Shown here one piece after another: positions 42,648-51,444 of a DNA stretch of 64,000 bases; position 1 is the stretch's first letter, and each line of letters starts with the position of its first letter. The translations under genes and the position numbers were made by a program. This DNA is from Desulfobacteraceae bacterium UBA2245. GTDB lineage: Bacteria; Desulfobacterota; Desulfobacteria; Desulfobacterales; UBA2245. The notes under the pieces were generated by a model, which ran no database searches, was not told the DNA's origin, and saw only the letters and a list, made by a program, of their open reading frames with translations. The stretch is taken from NCBI GenBank assembly GCA_002347265.1, contig DDYB01000017.1, positions 102,877-166,876 of the forward strand, in the 5' to 3' direction.

Positions 42648-43721
42648 TCAGTCGATGTGCAGGAGATTTATAACCGCCGCACACAAAAAAACGAAATTGG
42701 CCAGCCAGGCGGCCGCCAGGGGCGGCAGCATCTGCGCATATCCCAGAGAAAGGGAAAAGCTGTGCAAAACCCAGTATAAAAACGCCGTTGCAATCCCGCA
42801 AATCACCGCTGCCGAAAGATGTTCCTTGAATCCTCTTTTCAGAGCCAGACCCGATCCGATCAGACACACCACCAGACAAACCACGGGAAAGGCCGCCTTT
42901 GCATGAAGATCCACCCGATAGATCGCCGCATCATACCCTTCGGTCTCTACCTTTTTGATATACTCCCTCAGCTCCAGGTATCCCATCTCTTCTGACCTTT
43001 TCACCGTGTAGCTCAGGTCATCCGGGGAAAAATCCAGGGTTTGCTCCATCTGATCATGCCAGGACACCTCAAAATTTTCATCGGTCGTCCAGCGCTGTAG
43101 CATCACATCCTTCAGAAGCCAGCGGTTATTTTCAAACAACGCCTTTTTGGCGTCCAGCCGCCGGATGATTCTGAATGAATCGTCGAATTCGTAAACAGTC
43201 AGCCCGAAAAGCGCCCTGCCCTCCGGATGATAAACGGCAATGTGATTGATGCGACGGTTTCCCTTGAGCCAAATGTTTTTTTCCCTGGTTCGGGTAACGG
43301 TTTTTTTCCGCACCTCCTGAAGCCAGACCTCATTGGCTTTGCCCACAGTCATGGGAACAATGGCCTCAGACAGGCAAAACAGAAGCAAGCCCGATACCAG
43401 CCCCAGACCGATCAGGGGCTTTAACAGATAGATCGGACTCATGCCGCTGCTCTTTAAAGCAGTCAATTCGTTACGTTTGTTCATCAAGCCCAGGGACATG
43501 ATTACGGAAATCAGAATGCCCACCGGCATAACCTGGGCGATAATAAAAGGGAGTTTGTGAAGAAAAAAAATGGCTGCCCTGGAAAAGGAAAGGCCGACAT
43601 TGAGAAAATCATCGATCTTTTCAAAAAAATCCACGGTCAGATAGATCCCCACCACCACGGCGAGAACAACGGCAAAAGTCCGCAGAATTTCCACGGTAAT
43701 GTATCGATAGATTATCGGCAT
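42648..43721 (-). CDS. lptG: LPS export permease LptG
   Basis: The 357-residue protein has the YjgP/YjgQ plan. Three N-terminal helices include MPIIYRYITVEILRTFAVVLAVVVGIYLTVDFFEKIDDFL, and the ALKSSGMSPIYLLKPLI coupling region follows. A periplasmic beta-jellyroll contains KNIWLKGNRRINHIAVYHP, and three C-terminal helices end it. The early IDDFL/LKSSG text assigns it to LptG. With LptF and LptB it pulls LPS out of the inner membrane. Start at 43721 is used; it overlaps lptF by 10 bases. Confidence 0.93.
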   Translation of the reverse strand: MPIIYRYITVEILRTFAVVLAVVVGIYLTVDFFEKIDDFLNVGLSFSRAAIFFLHKLPFIIAQVMPVGILISVIMSLGLMNKRNELTALKSSGMSPIYLLKPLIGLGLVSGLLLFCLSEAIVPMTVGKANEVWLQEVRKKTVTRTREKNIWLKGNRRINHIAVYHPEGRALFGLTVYEFDDSFRIIRRLDAKKALFENNRWLLKDVMLQRWTTDENFEVSWHDQMEQTLDFSPDDLSYTVKRSEEMGYLELREYIKKVETEGYDAAIYRVDLHAKAAFPVVCLVVCLIGSGLALKRGFKEHLSAAVICGIATAFLYWVLHSFSLSLGYAQMLPPLAAAWLANFVFLCAAVINLLHID

Positions 43722-44887
43722 CGCAACCACCTTTCCTTCAACCGTTTGATGCGGCCGATCATGCCGTCCATCTCGAAATAACGCTCTCTGGCCGATCGAA
43801 CCAGCAGAAACAGTCCGATGCCTCCCATCACCACATTGGGCGCCCACATGCCCACGGCCGGCGGGTAGATTCCGGCTTCCCCGAAAACCAAACCGGCGGA
43901 CAGCATCATATAATACAGCAGGAAAAAAAACAGGCCTAGTCCGATGCCCCAGAATTTTCGACGCATTCGCGAATGGATACCGAGGGGTATGGCCAACAGG
44001 CCGAGGGGAAAGCAGGCAAAGGGAAGGGAAAACTTCTTATGAAACTCCATGAGCGCCAGGTAATACCGGTCGTCTTTCTTCTGACGGGTCTCGATAAATT
44101 GCCGCAGCTCGGAAAGCGTCATTTCCTTTCTATGTTTGCCGCCTCCGGTTCCGGGAAGCATTCTTTCCAGTTCCAGACGCATGTCGTAGCTGTCGAAATC
44201 AACGACGTCGACCGAGCGGGCCTTGATGTCCGTCCGGTTGATGCTGCCATCGAATAAACGGAGATGAAAGGTGTGAGTCTGCGCATCCGCCATGAATTGT
44301 CCACGGGGAGCGATCACCGTGGCGACCGTTTCGGGATTGCGCCGGTCTTCGATGAACACATCGATCAACAGTCTTTCCTTCAGATCGATGCGGTTGACAT
44401 AGAGCATAACCCCTGAGAAATCATCCATGAAAGTGCGCTGTTTCAATCCGGCGTCCAGGCTGGAGCCGGCAGCCTGAACCAGCAGATTTCTGAACGCCAG
44501 CCGTCCCCATGGATGGGCGTAAATAGCCATGAAAGCGGTGAGAAGGCAACCGGCCAGGGCAAAAATCATCACCGGCGCCGCCAGCCGGTAAAGGCTCATG
44601 CCGCCGCCCTTGAGGGCAACGATCTCATTGTCGTTGGAAAGCCGCAGGAAGGTCAACAGCACGGCGATCATCACCGACATCGGAATCACGAATTCAAAGA
44701 AAAACGGCATGGAATAGAACAGCATCCGCGCCACATCCCATAGACCCACCTGATAATTGACGACCAGCTTGGTGATGTCCAGCAACCGGGTCATCAGAAA
44801 CACGAAGGTAAAAAACGCCACATTGACGAAAAAGGGAGGAATCAGCTCGCGGATAATATATCGGTCGATAATGCCGTTAAATTTCAT
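43712..44887 (-). CDS. lptF: LPS export permease LptF
   Basis: The 391-residue protein has the same plan as LptG. Its N-terminus is IIDRYIIRELIPPFFVNVAFFTFVFLMTRLLDITKLVVN. The coupling helix ALKGGGMSLYRLAAPVMIF follows, a periplasmic domain with FMDDFSGVMLYVNRI is next, and the C-terminal helices include PFACFPLGLLAIPLG. Start at 44887 (MKFNGIIDRY) is set by the family. It heads the leftward LPS block. In the LptB2FG complex it moves LPS toward the outer membrane. Confidence 0.93.
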   Translation of the reverse strand: MKFNGIIDRYIIRELIPPFFVNVAFFTFVFLMTRLLDITKLVVNYQVGLWDVARMLFYSMPFFFEFVIPMSVMIAVLLTFLRLSNDNEIVALKGGGMSLYRLAAPVMIFALAGCLLTAFMAIYAHPWGRLAFRNLLVQAAGSSLDAGLKQRTFMDDFSGVMLYVNRIDLKERLLIDVFIEDRRNPETVATVIAPRGQFMADAQTHTFHLRLFDGSINRTDIKARSVDVVDFDSYDMRLELERMLPGTGGGKHRKEMTLSELRQFIETRQKKDDRYYLALMEFHKKFSLPFACFPLGLLAIPLGIHSRMRRKFWGIGLGLFFFLLYYMMLSAGLVFGEAGIYPPAVGMWAPNVVMGGIGLFLLVRSARERYFEMDGMIGRIKRLKERWLRCR

Positions 44888-45008
44888 AAAACCCGCATGA
44901 ATCATCGGAATGAAGGCCTGGTTTAACGCAAAAGTCATCCAAAAATATCATACTGAATCCGGGTGTATCGAAAAATGGGTTCACGAACACGGATCACCTT
45001 TGCATATA

Positions 45009-45779
45009 TCATGTGCTTTGAGGCAAAGAAACCATCCGGCAAGATCTCCGCCCGGCGGACCGCTGATCGCGGAACCGGGCGAATTTGTAAAACCGGTTCA
45101 ACAGCCCGGCCGAATCCGGAGTCGGCCGCACCCCGGCTCGGACGGCCGCGGCATCCAGACCTCTGGCCGCCATCGCAACGGCCTGGGCATCCACATAGGC
45201 CCGCATGACCTCTTCACAAAATTCCGGATGAAATTGAACTCCCCAGGCGCAGGGTCCGATTCGAAACGCATGATGCGGTTCAATATCACTTTCCGCAAGA
45301 CATACTGCGCCGGCGGGAAGCCGAAGCACGGTCTGCCAGTGGGTGACATGCGCGCTGAATTCCGAAGGCTGGTCGCCAAACATAAGATCCAGGTCCGCTT
45401 CGGGCCGAATTGAAATTCGGATCGTCCCGATCTCAGGCCCTCCTGAATGTTCTCCCACCCTGCCGCCCATGGCATGGGCCATGAGCTGGTGACCGTAGCA
45501 GATGCCCAGCAACGGCGTGCGATTGTCGATCCATCGGCGAATCCAGGGCGCCAGACCCTCGCTCCAGGGCGCCTGATCCGTCACCATGGCATGGGAGCCG
45601 GCAATCACCACGCCGGAAATTCCGCCCTCAGGCACCGATTCGCCCAGGCAGACGTTAACCACTCTGGCGTTCAGGCCGCTGCAACTCATGCCGCGCAGAA
45701 TCCAGTCCTCGAAATCCCCGAAGGTTTCTCGGGTTCCGGAAAAGGTTGTGCCTGTTTTAATGATCAGAACCGGATCCAT
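45009..45779 (-). CDS. Class I glutamine amidotransferase (GMP synthase-like)
   Basis: The 256-residue protein has a GATase1 domain. LLGICYGHQLMAHAMGG carries the nucleophile Cys, and WGVQFHPEF the His-x-Glu of the triad. The block GVVIAGSHAMVTDQAPWSEGLAPWI is typical of stand-alone GMP-synthase-like amidotransferases, some of which are gamma-glutamyl hydrolases. No synthase domain is fused. It lies 121 bp upstream of lptF on the same strand, and its substrate is unknown. The C-terminal 30 residues are basic and not part of the fold. Confidence 0.85.
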   Translation of the reverse strand: MDPVLIIKTGTTFSGTRETFGDFEDWILRGMSCSGLNARVVNVCLGESVPEGGISGVVIAGSHAMVTDQAPWSEGLAPWIRRWIDNRTPLLGICYGHQLMAHAMGGRVGEHSGGPEIGTIRISIRPEADLDLMFGDQPSEFSAHVTHWQTVLRLPAGAVCLAESDIEPHHAFRIGPCAWGVQFHPEFCEEVMRAYVDAQAVAMAARGLDAAAVRAGVRPTPDSAGLLNRFYKFARFRDQRSAGRRSCRMVSLPQST

Positions 45780-45826
45780 ACCGACCTTTTATCGCCTATC
45801 TGCTGTTTTTCCGTGTACCCAAACCC

Positions 45827-47164
45827 CTACCACCGCATTTTGGGGATTTCAAGCAAAAGCTCCCGTGCAACGCGGTCAAACAGCGCCTGCGTTCGATCAA
45901 CGAAATCGGATTCGGCGCTTCCTCCGGCGCTCAGCGAAAGACAATTTCGGAAACCGGAAAGTCCCACCCCGAAAAACGGCGGATAACAGGGCGGGGCAAT
46001 CAGTTCCGCCGCGGCGACACCGAGGTTTCCGAAATTCAGCCGTCTCTCATCGATTCCTCCCATGTTGGTCATGACGGGCGGAACATGTCTGATTCGCATC
46101 AGCCTGCCCATCACGTTTCGAACCCAGAATTTTTGCAGCGCAAAGGGCAGATGCCCCGTAAGCAGCCAGTTGCCCAGAATGAAGCCAAGCCCGATATCCT
46201 TTGACTTCAGGGCGTCCATTCGGGTTTTAACCCGGTTCAGTGTCTGGCAAAAATCGTCGCCCGGGTCTTTGCCCAGATTCAGAAAGTAAAACGAACTCAG
46301 GTTGCACAGCCCCGCGGAACATGAATCCGGAAGATGCCGGCGAAGGTCCACGGTTCCGACCAGTCGCAGAAACCCGTTTTCCGGCCCTGTTCCGAGTTCA
46401 GACCAGGCCCTTACCAGGGCCGTGGTCATCACATCGTTTACCGTAGCCCGGGGCTGGCTGCAGTACGTTTTCAACGCACGAACCCGGCTTGAATCGAAGC
46501 GTTTGAAAACCCATCGGAAAGCGCCTTCAAATGATCCGGAAACCGGAAAATAAAGGTTTTTTGAAGGATGAAAATTATCCAGGGTTTCCGCCACATGCCG
46601 GGCCGCCAGCCGCAGCAGCCGACCGGCCGAAAACGGACCGAACACCAGCCGCAGGCTTCTGCTTCTGGAATCGACCTGCGGCTGGAAGTGCGGACAGGTT
46701 TTGAGCCTGGCGTACAAGGAAGCCAGCAGATAGCCGAATTCTTTTACCGCAAAGGCGTCGGCCGCCTGGTGGTTTAATTTCAGAATCAGGCTGTCGGTTG
46801 AAGCGGTGCGGAGCACCATGACCCTGATTTGCGGGCCGGTGCTTTCGCAAATCGGACAACTCAGAAAATGATACAGAACGCCCTGAAAACGGGCTTCGTC
46901 CACCCGGCAAACGCAAAAAACATCCCCGCCCCGGCAATCTGCTTTTGGATTCCGTTCCCAGTAAGGGCGTATCGGGTGCTCGACATAGCGGCAGCTCAGA
47001 ACCGGGGTCGCACGAACCGCAATTTCAAGGGCGTCCAGCAGACGTGTTTCATCCAGGCGTCCGTCCAGATCGATGCGAAAGTGAATCTGCGGCAGGTAGA
47101 CAAAGGACAGAAGCCGGTTCATGTTATCCGAAAAACAGGCTCGAAATCGTTCTGAATTATTCAT
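45827..47164 (-). CDS. WS/DGAT- or condensation-domain-like acyltransferase
   Basis: The 445-residue protein has the HxxxD acyl-transfer motif of the condensation / WS-DGAT / Pap superfamily in LKLNHQAADAFAVKEF. The second-half block ATVNDVMTTALVRAWSE is typical of WS/DGAT proteins, then VGTVDLRRHLPD. It could esterify a fatty alcohol, a sterol-like alcohol or a polyketide; substrates are not visible. Start at 47164 (MNNSERFRACFSD) is preferred over 47272. It is divergent from the AOR gene across 305 bp and 47 bp upstream of the amidotransferase gene. Confidence 0.65.
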   Translation of the reverse strand: MNNSERFRACFSDNMNRLLSFVYLPQIHFRIDLDGRLDETRLLDALEIAVRATPVLSCRYVEHPIRPYWERNPKADCRGGDVFCVCRVDEARFQGVLYHFLSCPICESTGPQIRVMVLRTASTDSLILKLNHQAADAFAVKEFGYLLASLYARLKTCPHFQPQVDSRSRSLRLVFGPFSAGRLLRLAARHVAETLDNFHPSKNLYFPVSGSFEGAFRWVFKRFDSSRVRALKTYCSQPRATVNDVMTTALVRAWSELGTGPENGFLRLVGTVDLRRHLPDSCSAGLCNLSSFYFLNLGKDPGDDFCQTLNRVKTRMDALKSKDIGLGFILGNWLLTGHLPFALQKFWVRNVMGRLMRIRHVPPVMTNMGGIDERRLNFGNLGVAAAELIAPPCYPPFFGVGLSGFRNCLSLSAGGSAESDFVDRTQALFDRVARELLLEIPKMRW

Positions 47165-47469
47165 CCCCCGTTTTTTCCGGAAACAGGCGCATGCGGGTTC
47201 GCTGTCCGGATGCCTGGACTCAAAATCAAACTTTCTTTTATTAAAAAACATGCTATATTTAACACAATTCATTTATCAACTAAATATCATTCAATAAAAT
47301 ATTCCGAGGTCGCGGGAACATCATATCTCGCCCGTGATCGTTTTTTCAACCGGCAGCCGCAACCCGGTCGATGGGTTTTTGAAGAAAGGTTTTCGACAGT
47401 AAATTTTATTTGCCGTTTAACGATAACACACAGCTGTAAAACCGGTTACTCAAAACAAGGAGGTTCGCC
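47165..47469. other. Divergent control region of the AOR gene
   Basis: These 305 bases are much more AT-rich than the flanks (about 47230-47310) and hold no gene. They must contain the promoter for the AOR gene and perhaps for the acyltransferase gene. I see no convincing riboswitch, no perfect -35/-10 pair and no strong palindrome apart from a short ACCGGT near 47442. Confidence 0.4.
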
Positions 47470-49206
47470 GTGGATAAGATCTTGAGAATTCATATGGGAC
47501 CGGATGCGGATCCGGTCTGCAAAGAAACCCCCCTGGGCGACTATGCCGGTCTGGGCGGCAGGGCCATGACATCAACGATTGTATCTAAAGAGGTTCCTCC
47601 GATGTGCCATCCCTTGGGTGCGGACAACAAACTCGTCATCGCTCCGGGCCTTCTCAGCGGCACCAGCGCCGCGATGTCCGGTCGTATTTCCGTGGGATGC
47701 AAAAGTCCGCTGACCGGTGGAATCAAGGAGGCCAACGCCGGAGGCCAGGGGGCCCAGGTTCTGGCCCGCCTGGGATATTCGGCCATTGTCATCGAGGGAA
47801 AGCCGAAAAAAAACGCCCTCTACAAAGTGGTGATCAACCGGAACGGCGCCAGAATCATTGAGGACAACAGCCTTCGCATGCTGGGCAACTACGACCTGGT
47901 GGAAAAAATGAAGCAGGAATACCCAACGGCCGCAGCCTGCATTTCCATCGGCCCGGCCGGAGAAATGAAGCTTTCTGCCGCCACGGTGGCAATCACCGAT
48001 ACGGAATTCCACCCCGCACGACATGCCGGCCGCGGAGGCGTTGGCGCCGTAATGGGTTCCAAGGGGGTCAAGGTGATCGTGCTCGACGACACGGGAATGA
48101 AAATGCGCGAACCAAAAGATCCTGAAAAATTCAAGGCCGCCAACAAAAAATTCGTCGAGGGGCTGAAAAGTCATCCGGTCACCGGTCAGGCCCTTCCGGC
48201 CTACGGCACCAACGTTCTGACCAACATTCTCAACGAGGCTGGCGCCTATCCCACCCGGAACTTCAAGGAAGGACGGTTCGAAGGGGGGTCCAAAATCAGT
48301 GGCGAAGCAGCGGCCGAAAGGGAAAAACAGCGCGGAGGCATTACCACCAAAGGCTGTCATCGAGGGTGCGTGATCCGGTGTTCCGGAACCTATATGGATA
48401 AGGACGGCCATTATCTGAGCAAGCAGCCGGAATATGAAACGGTCTGGGCCCACGGCGGCAACTGCGGCATCGACGATCTGGACGCCATTGCCATGCTCGA
48501 CCGCCTGGATGACGATTTCGGACTGGACACCATTGAAATGGGCGCAACCATCGCCGTGGCCATGGAAGCCGGAATCGCCGAGTTCGGAGATGCCCGGGCG
48601 GCCATCGACCTGGTCAAGGAGGTGGGAAAAGGCACCCCGCTGGGCCGCATTCTGGGAAGCGGCGCCGCGGTCACCGGCAAGGTGTTCGGCGTTGAAAGAG
48701 TGCCGGTTGTCAAAGGCCAGGCGCTTCCGGCCTATGACCCCCGCGCGGTTCACGGCATCGGCGTCACCTACGCCACAAGCCCCATGGGCGCGGATCACAC
48801 GGCCGGATACGCCGTAACCGCCAATATTCTGGGCGTGGGCGGCAAGGTCGACCCCCTGTCTCCTGAAGGACAGGTGGAACTGTCCCGAAACCTTCAGATT
48901 GCGACGGCCGCTGTCGATTCCACCGGCATGTGCCTGTTTATCGCCTTCGCCGTTCTGGACCAGCCTGAAACCTTTCAGGCGCTGATCGATATGCTCAACG
49001 CCTTTTACGGTCTGAATCTCACGGCCGACGGCGTGGTCGAGCTCGGAAAAACGGTTCTCAAAGCGGAAAGGGATTTCAATGCCCGGGCCGGATTCACCGC
49101 CAAAGACGACCGGCTGCCCGAATTTTTCAAGAAAGAAGCCCTGCCGCCGCACAACGTGACTTTCAGGGTGACCGACGAGGAACTCGACAAGGTGTTCAAC
49201 TGGTAA
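47470..49206 (+). CDS. aor: Tungsten-type aldehyde:ferredoxin oxidoreductase
   Basis: The 578-residue protein has the AOR family layout. The N-terminal domain has KLVIAPGLLSGTSAAMSGRISVGCKSPLTGGIKEANAGG, which contacts the bis-pterin cofactor. SIGPAGEMKLSAATVAITDTEFHPARHAGRGGVGAVMGSKGVK follows. The [4Fe-4S] Cys set is KGCHRGCVIRC (CxxxCxxxC) and a later Cys in DSTGMCLFIAF. It oxidises aldehydes to acids with ferredoxin, using tungsten or molybdenum. The start is GTG with AAGGAGG 6 bases upstream. Metal and aldehyde are inferred from the family. Confidence 0.92.
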   Translation: MDKILRIHMGPDADPVCKETPLGDYAGLGGRAMTSTIVSKEVPPMCHPLGADNKLVIAPGLLSGTSAAMSGRISVGCKSPLTGGIKEANAGGQGAQVLARLGYSAIVIEGKPKKNALYKVVINRNGARIIEDNSLRMLGNYDLVEKMKQEYPTAAACISIGPAGEMKLSAATVAITDTEFHPARHAGRGGVGAVMGSKGVKVIVLDDTGMKMREPKDPEKFKAANKKFVEGLKSHPVTGQALPAYGTNVLTNILNEAGAYPTRNFKEGRFEGGSKISGEAAAEREKQRGGITTKGCHRGCVIRCSGTYMDKDGHYLSKQPEYETVWAHGGNCGIDDLDAIAMLDRLDDDFGLDTIEMGATIAVAMEAGIAEFGDARAAIDLVKEVGKGTPLGRILGSGAAVTGKVFGVERVPVVKGQALPAYDPRAVHGIGVTYATSPMGADHTAGYAVTANILGVGGKVDPLSPEGQVELSRNLQIATAAVDSTGMCLFIAFAVLDQPETFQALIDMLNAFYGLNLTADGVVELGKTVLKAERDFNARAGFTAKDDRLPEFFKKEALPPHNVTFRVTDEELDKVFNW

Positions 49207-49219
49207 AGCACGCAAATAA

Positions 49220-49246
49220 GGGGAAGTCCGGAGACTTCCCCTTTAT
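49220..49246 (+). terminator. Terminator after the AOR gene
   Basis: GGGGAAGTC and GACTTCCCC pair over a CGGA tetraloop and are followed by TTTATT. It begins 14 bases after the stop codon, so the downstream genes need their own promoter or readthrough. Confidence 0.8.
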
Positions 49247-49265
49247 TCCTTGACGTATTTGAAAA

Positions 49266-49880
49266 ATGCCCGTGAAACAAACTCCCCATGCCGAACTTCG
49301 ACTGACTGTCCGACCGCAGAGTCTCTCCTGCTTTTTCCCCCTGCTGTCCAGGGGATTTACGGTTCACGCTCAGGTGGGATGCAGCATTTACGATCTGTTG
49401 CGCCATCAGCTGAATATCCATGAACAACTTCTGGAAACGCATGTTCAGACGGTTTTTCTCAACGGCAAGGCGGTCGACGATCTGCATCAAAGCATCATCG
49501 AAGACGGCTGCACCCTGTCTCTATCAGGCGCCTTGCCCGGTCTGGTCGGAGCGGCTTTTCGAAAATCCGGTTTTTATGCCGGTCTTCGCGAGGCGGTTTC
49601 TTTTCACGGAACGGGGAAAGGCCAGGGCCTGCGGCCGGGGAGTCTGACCGTAAAGCTGTTCAACCTGACCGGACCGACGATCGGCCCTTTTTTCCTGAGA
49701 TATGGAATTGAAATTGCCGGCAGCGAGCTTGAAGAAGTTTTTCAGACCTGCGCCGAACCGCTCTTCGAAGGCCTGCTGCGTGTGAAAATCAATGGCCGGG
49801 CATCCACGCCGGCAGCACTCCGCGCGCTGGACTTGAAAGGTCAGACGGTCCGTTTGTTTGTGGAGCCGTCAATGGATTAG
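49266..49880 (+). CDS. Ubiquitin-like (beta-grasp) protein next to AOR, unknown function
   Basis: The 204-residue protein seems to hold two similar beta-grasp-like halves. In the first, ELRLTVRPQSLSCFF, then SIYDLLRHQLNIHEQLLETHVQTVFLNGKAVDDL and DGCTLSLSGALPGLVGAA follow the ThiS/MoaD topology, with an internal Gly-rich end. The second half begins near residue 120 (SLTVKLFNLTGPTIGPFFLRYG) and ends VRLFVEPSMD, without a Gly-Gly tail. So it cannot act as a C-terminal sulfur carrier itself. Position between the AOR gene and a MoaD gene links it to the tungstopterin cofactor. Fold call is tentative. Confidence 0.5.
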   Translation: MPVKQTPHAELRLTVRPQSLSCFFPLLSRGFTVHAQVGCSIYDLLRHQLNIHEQLLETHVQTVFLNGKAVDDLHQSIIEDGCTLSLSGALPGLVGAAFRKSGFYAGLREAVSFHGTGKGQGLRPGSLTVKLFNLTGPTIGPFFLRYGIEIAGSELEEVFQTCAEPLFEGLLRVKINGRASTPAALRALDLKGQTVRLFVEPSMD

Positions 49881-49894
49881 AAAAATGAGGCGGA

Positions 49895-50134
49895 TTAACC
49901 GCCCCCGATAGGCGGAAAAACGCCCAGACGGTCTTCGGCCTTGAGAACGGCATCCAGTTCGGCATGAATGCCGTTGATGAAAACCAGCTTGACCTGATCG
50001 ATCGGAACGTTCCATTTTACCAGCAGATCCCGGACCGAAACACCTTCCGGAACCTCGATCCAAGGCTCTTTTCCCCTGATTTCATCCGGAAGATGCCGGG
50101 TCAGGGACGCATACAGATGAACTTGAATTTTCAT
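49895..50134 (-). CDS. moaD: MoaD/ThiS-family sulfur carrier
   Basis: The 79-residue protein is a beta-grasp sulfur carrier. It starts MKIQVHLYASLTRHLPDE, has DLLVKWNVPIDQVKLVFINGIHAELDAVL in the middle and ends RLGVFPPIGGG, with the Gly-Gly tail that is adenylated and thiocarboxylated by an E1 enzyme. It would supply sulfur for the pterin dithiolene. It is on the opposite strand to its neighbours, convergent with the ubiquitin-like gene (14 bp) and divergent from the E1-like gene. ATG at 50134 is used; 50149 is possible. Confidence 0.85.
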   Translation of the reverse strand: MKIQVHLYASLTRHLPDEIRGKEPWIEVPEGVSVRDLLVKWNVPIDQVKLVFINGIHAELDAVLKAEDRLGVFPPIGGG

Positions 50135-50231
50135 AACCAGCCTCCACAAAAAACTTCAGGCGAACCGCCCTGGATTTCAAATCAAGCTTATTATGCGATT
50201 CGCTTTCAGGCAAGAGGGTTTGGGACAACCG

Positions 50232-51134
50232 ATGACGGATTCGAAATCGCATGACAATTTAACGCGCCTGCTTCGTGAAAAAACCGCGGCTGTTGTTGAT
50301 CCTGCGGGCAGAAAAGTCGATGTTATAAAGGACAACCAGGCATTGGCGCTTGCCGAACATTTTGAATGCAGCCTGGCCGCAGTATACACCCTGGCCATGA
50401 ATCTGGGCATATGGCCGTATCGTTATATTCGCAATCGGGATACATTGGCCCTTGACGACCAGCTTCGGCTGGCAGGGTCCCGGGTTGCCGTGATCGGAGC
50501 CGGGGGCCTGGGCGGTCACCTGATTCCGGTGCTGGCCAGGCTTGGGGTCGGCCATATCACCGTCGTGGATCCGGATGTGTTTGACGAAACCAATCTGAAC
50601 CGTCAGGCCCTTTCCGTCCTGGCCAACATAGGTCAATCCAAGGCAAATGAGGCGGTCCGGGCGGCTGCGGAAATTAATCCGGCCGTGGAAACCCGGTCCC
50701 TTGTCTGCCCGTTGAACCGTGCCACGGCGCCTGAGATTTTAAAAAGCATGGATGTGGCCGTCGACGCCCTGGACAGCATTCGCGACCGGCTGATCCTTCA
50801 GAATGCGGCTCAAAAATATGGAATCCCCATGGTTCACGGCGCCATTGCCGGTTTTGCAGGCCAGGTGATGACCATATTGCCCGGAGACCTCGGGTTGAAG
50901 CATCTTTACGGTAATAAAACGCCCTCAAAGAAATCCGCCCGCGAAAACGCCGAATCCATCCTCGGAGTTCCGGCACCGACCCCCTGCCTGATCGCCGGCC
51001 TTCAGGCCATGGAAGTTGTCAAGCTCCTGCTGAACCGGGGCCGTACTTTCAGAAACCGCCTGATGTGCGTGGATCTTGAATCCGGCTTTTTCAACGAAGT
51101 TTCTTTTGAAACGGCCGATTCTTCAAATCCCTGA
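50232..51134 (+). CDS. ThiF/MoeB/HesA-type E1-like adenylyltransferase
   Basis: The 300-residue protein has an N-terminal segment of about 75 residues (LTRLLREKTAAVVDPAGRK, then LALAEHFECSLAAVY) before the E1 domain. The domain has the nucleotide loop VAVIGAGGLGGHLIPVLARLGVGHITVVDPDVFDETNLNRQ and the block DVAVDALDSIRDRLILQ. The C-terminal region has CLIAGLQAMEVVKLLL. It would adenylate the Gly-Gly end of the MoaD beside it. The CxxC zinc pairs of MoeB are absent, as in some HesA/TtuC types. ATG at 50232 is favoured; 50193 is possible. Confidence 0.8.
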   Translation: MTDSKSHDNLTRLLREKTAAVVDPAGRKVDVIKDNQALALAEHFECSLAAVYTLAMNLGIWPYRYIRNRDTLALDDQLRLAGSRVAVIGAGGLGGHLIPVLARLGVGHITVVDPDVFDETNLNRQALSVLANIGQSKANEAVRAAAEINPAVETRSLVCPLNRATAPEILKSMDVAVDALDSIRDRLILQNAAQKYGIPMVHGAIAGFAGQVMTILPGDLGLKHLYGNKTPSKKSARENAESILGVPAPTPCLIAGLQAMEVVKLLLNRGRTFRNRLMCVDLESGFFNEVSFETADSSNP

Positions 51135-51444
51135 GCAGTCTCATCGATACGGCAAAGGCAGCGGGATTGAATCCCCGCTCCGTTTTAGATATCTCTTCAA
51201 ATAACTGCCGACAGCCAATCAAGGGCAGACTACAAACCCCTTCTGTGAATCAAATACAGATCCCGACTGCAGCTTCATTACAGGTCGGGATCTGTTATTT
51301 GTGTTTATACTTTATTGTCTATATGCAGGCATCCATCAAATAAATATTGGAAACCTCATTATGGAAAGCTTTTTCATTCAGGTCGCTGTTCAGTGTTGCC
51401 TGGACCAGCGCTCTGTTGTGATCCGCCGTAACTTCGAAGATTTT
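51135..51444. other. Gap between E1-like gene and mscL
   Basis: These 310 bases between the convergent E1-like and mscL genes hold a strong hairpin (entered at 51256-51295) and no gene. Confidence 0.5.
51256..51295. terminator. Long hairpin terminator between E1-like gene and mscL
   Basis: ACAGATCCCGAC and GTCGGGATCTGT pair perfectly over 12 bases with a 16-base loop. The arms continue into A/T-rich ends (AAAT and ATTT), so both strands end in a U-rich stretch. Confidence 0.75.

Noticed and set aside
47410..47469. Possible molybdenum/tungsten riboswitch before the AOR gene
   Set aside because: The leader is short and shows no conserved stems of the Moco motif by eye.
47572..49215. Minus-strand open frame of 547 codons across the AOR gene
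   Set aside because: Antisense shadow of AOR; low-complexity composition and no ribosome site.
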